Position numbers and translations under genes: made by a program | Shown: positions 1 to 5,456 of the stretch, piece by piece | Layout: every line of letters starts with the position of its first letter | Position numbering within the stretch: the first letter of the stretch is position 1 | The notes under the pieces: model-generated | The model's input: only the letters and a program-made list of their open reading frames with translations | Database searches by the model: none | Told to the model about the DNA's origin: nothing | DNA from: Oscillospiraceae bacterium | GTDB lineage: Bacteria > Bacillota > Clostridia > Oscillospirales > Oscillospiraceae | Reading direction: 5' to 3' | Assembly: GCA_021205585.1 (NCBI GenBank) | Contig: JAJPXI010000214.1 | Coordinates: 1 to 5,645, forward strand | Length of the DNA stretch: 5,645 bases

Positions 1-352
1 GCACCACCCGGCCCACGATTCCCCCATCCGGGGAGCGCCACTGGGCGGAGGCCGTCAGCAGCTTTTCGTTATAGTCCCGGATGTTGGCCGCCGCGTGCTC
101 CAGGGCAGAAATCAGTTTCCCGTCGCAGCGCCCGTAGGCCGCCTCCAGCTCCTCCGGGGCCAGCTCTTTTGGCTCCGCCCTGTCAAAGCGCAGGGAATAT
201 TCTCGTACAGCTGCAAAGCCATTTTCCTTTACAGCATTCATGATCTCAGCGACCGTCCTGTCAATCTCTGTATGTACCTGGCTGGCCCGGCCCCGCATGG
301 CGGCGATGACCTCCCGCTCGGCTTTTCCGTCGGCGCGAATCAGTTCAATCAT
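1..352 (-). CDS. hisD: Histidinol dehydrogenase, N-terminal part (cut by window edge)
   Basis: HisD is the cytoplasmic zinc- and NAD-dependent enzyme that oxidises L-histidinol in two steps to L-histidine, the end of the pathway. Only the first 117 residues are visible; the frame is open to the left edge. The N-terminus begins MIELIRADGKAE, is mainly helical and charged, and leads into AAANIRDYNEKLL (about residues 81-93). That stretch corresponds to the conserved 'NIR.(F/Y)' helix of HisD, and GGIVGRVV follows just before the family's VG-YVPGG region, which lies outside the window. The NAD site and zinc ligands are therefore not visible. The ATG at 352-350 overlaps the end of hisZG by 8 bases (ATGATTGA), so translation is probably coupled. 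A GGAG at 369-366 sits 13 bases upstream, which is rather far for a Shine-Dalgarno site. Identification rests on the N-terminus plus the operon order hisZ-hisG-hisD, typical of Firmicutes. Confidence 0.85.
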   Translation of the reverse strand, partial: MIELIRADGKAEREVIAAMRGRASQVHTEIDRTVAEIMNAVKENGFAAVREYSLRFDRAEPKELAPEELEAAYGRCDGKLISALEHAAANIRDYNEKLLTASAQWRSPDGGIVGRVV

Positions 353-1958
353 GGCGCTTGCTCAACTCCATTTCGCATTTCCCGATAAAATCTAAAATTT
401 CCGCCCGGTAGAGCTTCATGGACGCGGTGTTGACAATCAGCCGTGCGGAAATCTGGGCTACGTCCTCGATGGGCACCAGGCCGTTTTCCCGCAGGGTGGC
501 CCCGGTTTCCACCAGGTCCACGATGGCGTCGGCCAGGTTCAGGATGGGGGCCAGCTCCACACTGCCCTCGATCTTGATAATCTCCACGTCCATCCCCTTT
601 TGGGCGAAGAAGCTGCGGGTGACCTCCGGGTACTTGGTGGCGATGCGGCGGGTTTTATAGGTACCGTAAAAATCGTTGCCCTGCTTGACTGCCAGGGCAA
701 ACCGGCACCGGCCCAGGCCCAAATCCAGCACCTCATAGAAGGAGGAGCCCTTTTCCAAAATAGTGTCCTTGCCCACGATGCCCATGTCGCACACCCCATG
801 CTCCACATAGGTAATCACGTCCGGGGCCTTGGCCAGCACTGCGTCCAGGGGATAGTTGGGCAGCTGGTGGATCAGGCGGCGGCCCGGGTCGCGGATGGGG
901 GCGCAATCCAGTCCCATGGCCTCAAACAGCTCCACGCTCTGCTCCTGCAAGCGGCCCTTGGTCAGTGCCACCCGCAGGCGGTGCTTCTCCGGGGGCTGGG
1001 CGGCGCAGGCGGCCACCGCGTCGGCATCCACCGCAAAGCCCACCGCCGGGGCCTTTCGGCCAAATTTTTCAACCAAATTGTCATAGCGCCCGCCGGACAG
1101 CACCGGGGCCCCCGCTCCCACCGCGTAACCCCGGAAGATGACGCCAGTGTAGTAGTCGAGCTGATGGACAAGGCCCAAATCGAAGCGGATGCAGCTCTCA
1201 TATCCCCGCTCCTTTAACTGCTGGTACAGCTGGCGCAGATAGTCCACCTGGGGGCGTTTGCCCACCAGCTCCTCCGCCCGCTCCAGCACCTCCGCCCCGC
1301 CGAACAGACGGGACAGGCGGGAGAGCATGGCGTAGGCCGGCTTGTTCCGGTGGGGCGCCAGCAAATCGTTCAGGGCCGCAAACTGCTTGCCCTCGATCAG
1401 CTGGCGCATGGTCTCCACCATCTGGGGAGGCAGCTCCAGCTCGCCGGCCAGGCTGCGGAACAGCCCCACATGGCCCAGCTCAATGTGGAAGGGACAGGAG
1501 CAGACCGCCTGGAGGCTCTCGATGGCCAGGGCGATGACCTCCACATCGGCCTCTAGCCCCGCCGCACCAATCAATTCCACGCCGCACTGGGCGGTTTCAT
1601 AATTGCCCCCCTGGTGGGCCAGGCCGGAGCGGAACACCGTCTCGTTATAATACAGCCGCTGGGGCAGGGGGACGGCCTTGAGCTTGGTGGCGGCCACACG
1701 GGCGATGGGCACCGTGCAGTCCGGGCGCATGACCAGCAGCTTTCCGGAGCGGTCCACCACCTTGACAAAACTCTCCTGGGGCAGCAGGGTGCCGGACTGG
1801 ACGAACAGGTCGTAAAACTCCATCTCCGGCGTTGAGATCTCACTGTAACCCCTCTGGTCGAACAGCCCGGTCAGGGCGTCCTGCACTCGGCGGCGGTCGG
1901 CGCACTCGGAAAAGAGCCTGTCCCTGGTGCCTTCCGGCGTGTTAATCACATTGCTCAT
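345..1958 (-). CDS. hisZG: Fused ATP phosphoribosyltransferase: HisZ regulatory domain plus short-form HisG catalytic domain
   Basis: One uninterrupted frame of 537 residues catalyses the first, feedback-controlled step of histidine synthesis: ATP + PRPP to N1-phosphoribosyl-ATP. Residues 1-315 are a HisZ (HisRS-like) domain. They show FYDLF (48-52), MRPDCTVPIAR (77-87), the motif-2-like RLYYNETVFR (101-110), ETAQCGVELIG (121-131), LDYYTGVIF (267-275), GGRYDNL (289-295) and motif-3-like AVGFAVDAD (305-313). The HisRS catalytic arginine before LDYYT is replaced (HQLDYYT), which argues for HisZ, not a tRNA synthetase. A short linker (about 314-327) leads to a short-form HisG: LRVALTKGRL (328-337), VEHGVCDMGIVGKD (385-398), IATKYPEVTRSFF (439-451) and the PRPP loop around VETGATL (483-489). 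There is no C-terminal ACT-like domain, as expected when HisZ supplies regulation. The two are normally separate adjacent genes, hisZ then hisG, matching the domain order here. The start is supported by AGGGAGGG at 1971-1964. The ORF leads a his operon. Confidence 0.93.
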   Translation of the reverse strand: MSNVINTPEGTRDRLFSECADRRRVQDALTGLFDQRGYSEISTPEMEFYDLFVQSGTLLPQESFVKVVDRSGKLLVMRPDCTVPIARVAATKLKAVPLPQRLYYNETVFRSGLAHQGGNYETAQCGVELIGAAGLEADVEVIALAIESLQAVCSCPFHIELGHVGLFRSLAGELELPPQMVETMRQLIEGKQFAALNDLLAPHRNKPAYAMLSRLSRLFGGAEVLERAEELVGKRPQVDYLRQLYQQLKERGYESCIRFDLGLVHQLDYYTGVIFRGYAVGAGAPVLSGGRYDNLVEKFGRKAPAVGFAVDADAVAACAAQPPEKHRLRVALTKGRLQEQSVELFEAMGLDCAPIRDPGRRLIHQLPNYPLDAVLAKAPDVITYVEHGVCDMGIVGKDTILEKGSSFYEVLDLGLGRCRFALAVKQGNDFYGTYKTRRIATKYPEVTRSFFAQKGMDVEIIKIEGSVELAPILNLADAIVDLVETGATLRENGLVPIEDVAQISARLIVNTASMKLYRAEILDFIGKCEMELSKRHD

Positions 1959-1986
1959 GAAAACCCTCCCTGGATTTTATACTCTC

Positions 1987-2017
1987 TTCAGATTAAAATG
2001 GGACATTTTAATCTGAA
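1987..2017. repeat. Perfect 14-bp hairpin with GGA loop
   Basis: TTCAGATTAAAATG (1987-2000) and its exact complement (2004-2017) are separated only by GGA. It is the leftmost hairpin of repeat copy 1 and lies immediately before hisZG, within about 50 bases of its start codon. In hisZG mRNA, if transcription starts upstream, it would sit just before the ribosome-binding site. No U-tract follows on the minus strand, so it is not an obvious intrinsic terminator for that direction. Confidence 0.9.
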
Positions 2018-2038
2018 CTTTTGAAGTGTCTAATACTG

Positions 2039-2075
2039 ATTCTTCATAAAAAGATTCCATCTTTTTATGAAGAAT
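2039..2075. repeat. Perfect 17-bp hairpin with TCC loop
   Basis: ATTCTTCATAAAAAGAT (2039-2055) is followed by TCC and its exact complement (2059-2075). This is the longest uninterrupted stem in the window. Its loop is the complement of the GGA loop of the neighbouring 14-bp hairpin, so the two hairpins show the same loop when read on opposite strands. It is part of repeat copy 1 and lies in the portion for which no second copy is visible. Confidence 0.9.
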
Positions 2076-2093
2076 ATGGCTGGTGCCCAGCCT

Positions 2094-2120
2094 GATTTTG
2101 AAAGCTGTGCTTTCAAAATC
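2094..2120. repeat. Perfect 12-bp hairpin with TGT loop, next to a small GC hairpin
   Basis: GATTTTGAAAGC (2094-2105) and GCTTTCAAAATC (2109-2120) flank a 3-base loop. Immediately to the left, GGCTGG (2078-2083) pairs with CCAGCC (2087-2092), also with a 3-base loop. Tandem hairpins with tiny loops are the hallmark of this element. Confidence 0.88.
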
Positions 2121-2122
2121 CC

Positions 2123-2197
2123 GTCTCATACAATTCTCAACGCGCTTCGCGCTATAAAAAGCGCATTTGCGCTTTTTAATGAGAATTCGTATAAGAG
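2123..2197. repeat. Cloverleaf-like three-way junction within the repeat
   Basis: The outer stem AATTCTCA (2132-2139) pairs with TGAGAATT (2180-2187). It extends through ATAC/GTAT (2128-2131 with 2189-2192) and TCT/AGA (2124-2126 with 2194-2196), with a bulged C at 2188 and one mismatch. Inside are two hairpins: CGCG-CTT-CGCG (2141-2151) and the 10-bp TAAAAAGCGC-ATTT-GCGCTTTTTA (2155-2178). The whole block recurs unchanged in the second element copy near the right edge. Confidence 0.85.
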
Positions 2198-2266
2198 CCG
2201 CGCAAAAGCGCGGTTGACACTTCAAAAGGCGTCTCATACGAAATCTACGCCGTTGCGACGGCTATG

Positions 2267-2295
2267 AAAACAAGCCATTTTTAATGTCTTGTTTT
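2267..2295 (-). terminator. Possible weak terminator of lon-engB supplied by the repeat
   Basis: On the minus strand, AAAACAAG pairs with CTTGTTTT around an inner CATT-AAA-AATG hairpin, about 36 bases after the engB stop. The 3' arm ends in TTTT but the stem is AT-rich and the U-tract is short. It is the only terminator-like hairpin near engB. In copy 2 the outermost pair is lost (T to G). Confidence 0.3.
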
Positions 2296-2330
2296 AATCA
2301 GATTTCAGTATCATTTTTCTCTGCTTCCGG

Positions 2331-2921
2331 TCAATCGACATACTCCAAAAGCAGCTCCAGCAGCCGGTCTCTCCCCTCCCCTTTTTCAGCGGAAAAGGGG
2401 ATCAGGGAAACGGCGTCCTCCAGCTCCAGGGCCTGCCGAATCCGCTCCAGGTTACCCGGAATCTCGCTTTTTTTGCACTTGTCCAGCTTGTTCGCCACCA
2501 CGGTGAAGGGCTTGCCGGAGGCCAGAAACCACCGGGCCATGGCGCAGTCGTCGGCGGTGGGCCTGTGCCGGGCGTCCACAATTTGCACCCCCAGGGTCAT
2601 GAGGGAGGTATCGGCGAACCAGTCCTCAATCAGCCGACCCCAGCGGGCCTTTTCCGCCTTGGACACCTGGGCGTAGCCGTACCCCGGCAGGTCTACCAGA
2701 TATAGCTTCTTGTCGATTAAAAAGTAGTTGATATGGGTGGTCTTTCCCGGCGCAGAGCCCACACGGGCCAGATTTTTGCGGTTGAGCAGCCGGTTGATGA
2801 CCGAGGACTTGCCCACGTTGGAGCGTCCGGCAAAGACCACCTGGGGCAGCCCGTCCCTGGGGAAGTCCTCTTTCTTCACGGCCGAGCGGACAAATTCCGC
2901 CCGGCTGACATTCAGCGCCAT
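2331..2921 (-). CDS. engB: Ribosome biogenesis GTP-binding protein EngB (YsxC/YihA)
   Basis: This TRAFAC-class GTPase of the EngB family is required for late assembly of the 50S ribosomal subunit in the cytoplasm. At 196 residues it has the family's usual length. All G motifs are visible: G1 GRSNVGKS (32-39), the G2 region around GKTTHINYF (59-67), G3 DLPG (77-80) followed by the family's YGYAQVSK, G4 NKLD (144-147) and G5 FSAEKGEG (176-183). The N-terminus AEFVRSAVKKEDFPRDGLPQ is also characteristic. The ATG at 2921 is the first possible start: the lon stop codon TAG (2930-2928) lies upstream in the same frame, with only GGCGGC between. No good Shine-Dalgarno site precedes it, so translation is probably coupled to lon. 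The lon-engB pairing matches lonA-ysxC of Bacillus. The stop codon lies 19 bases from the right end of repeat copy 1. Confidence 0.97.
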   Translation of the reverse strand: MALNVSRAEFVRSAVKKEDFPRDGLPQVVFAGRSNVGKSSVINRLLNRKNLARVGSAPGKTTHINYFLIDKKLYLVDLPGYGYAQVSKAEKARWGRLIEDWFADTSLMTLGVQIVDARHRPTADDCAMARWFLASGKPFTVVANKLDKCKKSEIPGNLERIRQALELEDAVSLIPFSAEKGEGRDRLLELLLEYVD

Positions 2922-2927
2922 CGCCGC

Positions 2928-5327
2928 CTACTGGGGGATGCCCAGGGACGCGCCGGCACTTTTGGAGGGAAACGGGCCGGCCAGCGAAGCCCGCCCCGGA
3001 CGGGCCGGAGGATGAACCAGCGCCTCGGCCAGCACCTCGTCCACCTGCTCGGCCTCCACAAATTGCAGAGCGGCCCGGACGGTCTGGTCGATTTCCTCCA
3101 AATCCTTTCCGTTGTCTGCCGGGAGGAGAACTGTTTTGATACCGCTGCGCAGGGCGGCCATGGTCTTTTCCCGCAGGCCCCCGATGGGCAACACCCGGCC
3201 ACGGAGGGTCACCTCCCCCGTCATGGCCACAGCCCCCTTGACGGGGATGCCGCACAGGGCGGACACCATGGCGGTGGTGATGGCCACGCCGGCGGAGGGG
3301 CCGTCCTTGGGGATGGCCCCTTCGGGGAAGTGGACGTGGATGTCCTTCGTTTTATAAAAGTCCTCCTCAATGCCCCACTGCCCGGCCCGGCTGCGGATAT
3401 AGGTCAGGGCGGCGTGGGCCGACTCCTTCATCACATCGCCCAAATTGCCGGTCAGCTCCAGCTTGCCGGTGCCGGGCATGACGTTGACCTCCACCTGGAG
3501 CAACTCGCCCCCCACGCTGGTCCAGGCCAGGCCGTTGACCACGCCCACCCGCTCCAGCAGCACCTGGCGCTCCGGGTGGTACTTCCGGGGGCCTAACAAT
3601 TCCTCCACCCGGTCGCCGTTGACGGAAACCGACTTGGCGCTCCCGGACACCAACTGCATGGCCGCCTTGCGGCAGACCGCCGCCAGCTGCCGCTGGAGAA
3701 TCCGCACGCCGGATTCCTTGGTGTAGCCGGTGATAATCTCCCGGATGGCATCGTCGGTCAATCGCAGCTGGGCGGCCTTCAGGCCGTGGCGGGCACGCTC
3801 CTTGGGCAGCAGATGTCCCTTGGCAATCTGGAGTTTTTCCTCGTCTGTGTAGGAGCTGAGCTCGATAACCTCCATCCGATCCAGCAGGGGGCGGGGGATG
3901 GTGTCGGTGGTGTTGGCGGTGGTGATAAACAGGACATTGGACAGATCAAAGGGGATCTCAAGGAAGTGATCCCGGAACGTGGCGTTCTGCTCGGCGTCCA
4001 GCACCTCCAGCAGGGCGTAGGAGGGATCTCCCCGCTGGTCGGCCCCGATTTTATCGATTTCGTCCAGCAGCAGCAGGGGGTTCATGCTCCCCGCCTGGCG
4101 CACGGCGGTCACGATGCGGCCGGGCATGGCCCCCACATAGGTCTTTCGGTGGCCCCGGATCTCCGCCTCGTCGTGGACGCCCCCCAGGGAGATGCGGGCC
4201 AGCTTGCGGTTCATGGCCCGGGCCACGCTCATGGCGATGGAGGTTTTGCCCACGCCCGGCGGGCCCACCAGGCAAATAATCTGCCCCTTCAGCTTGGGGG
4301 ACATCTGCTTGACGGCCAAAAATTCCAAAATGCGCTCCTTGACTTTATCCAGGCCGAAGTGGTCGGCGTCCAGCACCTTCCGGGCGGCCTCCACATTGAC
4401 CCGCTCTTTGGTGTACTTGCCCCAGGGCAGCTCCAGCACGGTGTCCAGGTAGTTGCGCAGAACTGTGGCCTCCGCCGAGCCGAAGGGCTGTTTTTCCAGG
4501 TGGGACAACTCCCGGTTCAGCTTTTCCTCCGCCTCCCGGCTCAGCCTGGCCTTTTGTATCCTCCGGCGGTACTCCTCAATCTCCGAGTCCTCGTCCTCCC
4601 CCAGCTCCCGCTGGATGGCCCTGACCTGCTCCCGCAGAACGTGGTCGCGCTGGCTGTGGAGCAGCTGCTCGTGGAGCTTGCCCTGCATCTCCTCCTCAAT
4701 CCGGAGCACCTCCACCTCCCGGCTGAGGATCTGCGCCAGCCGGCTAATGCGCCGCTGGGGGTTCAGCTCCTCCAGGATAGCCTGCTTATCCTCCACCCGG
4801 AGCTGGATGTTCTGGGCGATGTAGTCCGCGATATAACCCGGGTCGTCCTGAGAGATGACGCTCAAAAAGGTCTCCGGGTTGACGCGGGGGGCCAGGTTGC
4901 AGTAGGCCTCGAACAGATCGTAGACCTGGCGAATCATGGCCTCCGTGCGGGGGGTGATTCGGGCAGAGGACGGGTCGGGCAGCTCCTCCACCTGGGCCAT
5001 CATAAACGGCTCCCGCTGCAGCAGCCGCTCCATGCGGCCCCGGCACAGGCCGTCCACCATCACCCGCACGTTGTCCCCCGGGATGCGGAGAATCTGCCGA
5101 ATCTTGCAGACGGTTCCGATGGCGTACAAATCCTCCTGCTCCGGCTCCTCCACCGACAAATCCCGCTGGGCCACCAGGAAAACCGGGTCTCCCTTGGTCA
5201 TGGCGACGTCCAGGGCTTTGATGGAGCCGCTCCGGGCCACGTCGAAATGAAACGCCATGTTGGGAAAAATCGCAATGCCCCGCAGGGCCAGCGCGGCCAT
5301 GGGCTGCGCGGCGTTGATATGATCCAT
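2928..5327 (-). CDS. lon: ATP-dependent serine protease LonA
   Basis: LonA is a soluble hexameric AAA+ protease that unfolds and degrades misfolded and regulatory proteins. Counting from the ATG (799 residues), the N-terminal substrate-binding domain covers about 10-205 (ALRGIAIFPNMAFHFDVAR near its start). A charged coiled-coil stretch runs to about 280. The AAA+ module has Walker A GPPGVGKTS (355-363), Walker B LLLLDEIDK (418-426) and DRMEVIELSSYT (483-494). The protease domain has the catalytic serine in PKDGPSAG (Ser678) and the lysine of the dyad in GGLREKT (Lys721). An in-frame TTG lies directly before the ATG. The GGGAG at 5341-5337 is 9 bases from the ATG and 6 from the TTG, so either could be used; ATG is preferred. 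The protein ends in about 25 Pro/Ala/Gly/Ser-rich residues after the normal Lon terminus, beyond the 774-784 residues usual for LonA. No CIRCE or CtsR site is visible upstream. engB follows after 6 bases. Confidence 0.97.
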   Translation of the reverse strand: MDHINAAQPMAALALRGIAIFPNMAFHFDVARSGSIKALDVAMTKGDPVFLVAQRDLSVEEPEQEDLYAIGTVCKIRQILRIPGDNVRVMVDGLCRGRMERLLQREPFMMAQVEELPDPSSARITPRTEAMIRQVYDLFEAYCNLAPRVNPETFLSVISQDDPGYIADYIAQNIQLRVEDKQAILEELNPQRRISRLAQILSREVEVLRIEEEMQGKLHEQLLHSQRDHVLREQVRAIQRELGEDEDSEIEEYRRRIQKARLSREAEEKLNRELSHLEKQPFGSAEATVLRNYLDTVLELPWGKYTKERVNVEAARKVLDADHFGLDKVKERILEFLAVKQMSPKLKGQIICLVGPPGVGKTSIAMSVARAMNRKLARISLGGVHDEAEIRGHRKTYVGAMPGRIVTAVRQAGSMNPLLLLDEIDKIGADQRGDPSYALLEVLDAEQNATFRDHFLEIPFDLSNVLFITTANTTDTIPRPLLDRMEVIELSSYTDEEKLQIAKGHLLPKERARHGLKAAQLRLTDDAIREIITGYTKESGVRILQRQLAAVCRKAAMQLVSGSAKSVSVNGDRVEELLGPRKYHPERQVLLERVGVVNGLAWTSVGGELLQVEVNVMPGTGKLELTGNLGDVMKESAHAALTYIRSRAGQWGIEEDFYKTKDIHVHFPEGAIPKDGPSAGVAITTAMVSALCGIPVKGAVAMTGEVTLRGRVLPIGGLREKTMAALRSGIKTVLLPADNGKDLEEIDQTVRAALQFVEAEQVDEVLAEALVHPPARPGRASLAGPFPSKSAGASLGIPQ

Positions 5328-5336
5328 CAAAAATCA

Positions 5337-5348
5337 CTCCCTTCCTCC
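5337..5348 (-). promoter_or_regulatory. Purine-rich ribosome-binding site of lon
   Basis: On the minus strand this reads GGAGGAAGGGAG, containing two overlapping Shine-Dalgarno-like cores. The proximal GGGAG (5341-5337) is 9 bases from the ATG and 6 bases from the alternative TTG. The distal GGAGG (5348-5344) is too far for either to be optimal. The spacing does not settle which start is used. Confidence 0.7.
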
Positions 5349-5380
5349 GGCCCCCGCCCTCAAGGGCGTCCGGCGCGGTG

Positions 5381-5411
5381 AAAAAAGCGGGGCAGGCAGG
5401 CGCCTGCCCCG
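5381..5411 (-). terminator. Strong intrinsic terminator upstream of lon
   Basis: On the minus strand, CGGGGCAGGC (5411-5402) pairs perfectly with GCCTGCCCCG (5397-5388) across a 4-base loop. A single C (5387) and six T (5386-5381) follow. This is a textbook Rho-independent terminator. It most likely ends a transcript entering from the right edge, possibly clpX or another gene if the usual neighbourhood holds. It lies only about 54 bases before the lon ATG, so it could instead be a leader attenuator. Confidence 0.85.
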
Positions 5412-5456
5412 GTCCTTTGGAACCGACAAAGCATAAGCCCCGGCGGTTTTCTGTTT

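Larger units (their letters stand above)
1979..2311 (+). repeat. Hairpin-array repeat element, copy 1 (apparently full length, MITE-like)
   Basis: This fills almost the whole 372-base gap between engB and hisZG and is far more AT-rich than the genes. It is built from consecutive palindromes: 1987-2017, 2039-2075, 2078-2092, 2094-2120, a three-way junction at 2124-2196, 2198-2213, 2246-2264 and 2267-2295. A long-range 13-bp pairing joins 2018-2030 to 2216-2228. The ends form an imperfect terminal inverted repeat: ATACT-N7-GATTAAAA from 1979, mirrored by the complement running from 2311 down to 2292. TA dinucleotides lie near both ends (1980-1981, 2309-2310), compatible with but not proving a TA target duplication. 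Bases 2123-2311 recur in inverted orientation at 5457-5645 with two mismatches, which shows a dispersed repeat and fixes the right boundary at 2311. The left boundary is inferred from the terminal repeats. No transposase is encoded. Short frames across it merely translate hairpin arms. Alternatives are a structured RNA or a composite of smaller palindromic repeats. Confidence 0.85.
5331..5456 (-). other. lon upstream region between repeat copy 2 and lon
   Basis: This 126-base gap holds the terminator at 5381-5411, the lon ribosome-binding site and a small hairpin CGCCC-TCAA-GGGCG (5355-5368). No convincing sigma-A promoter lies between the terminator and lon. Upstream of the terminator only a weak -10-like TATGCT is seen. 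The location of the lon promoter is unresolved. Confidence 0.5.

Noticed and set aside
345..1958. A histidyl-tRNA synthetase
   Set aside because: The catalytic arginine before LDYYT is absent, the HisRS anticodon-binding domain is missing and a HisG domain follows, so the N-terminal part is HisZ.
1976..1981. TATAAA as a -10 box for hisZG
   Set aside because: It lies only 17 bases from the ATG, so transcription would begin at the ribosome-binding site. No -35 is present at a proper distance.
1977..2237. 86-residue frame on the minus strand within the repeat
   Set aside because: It translates the palindromic arms of the element; no ribosome-binding site or recognisable domain. Copies of such repeats often yield spurious hypothetical proteins.
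2067..2267. 66-residue plus-strand frame in the repeat
   Set aside because: Same reason: hairpin-derived sequence with no coding signature.
2123..2311. CRISPR array or tRNA gene
   Set aside because: There is no regular direct repeat-spacer pattern. The cloverleaf-like fold lacks tRNA consensus bases, acceptor stem and T-loop.
2733..3596. 287-residue plus-strand frame across engB/lon
   Set aside because: It is antisense to two well-identified genes, with biased composition and no domain.
3786..5381. 531-residue open frame on the plus strand opposite lon
   Set aside because: It is antisense to a fully convincing Lon protein. Its low-complexity His/Leu/Gly/Gln-rich translation is typical of a GC-rich shadow frame.
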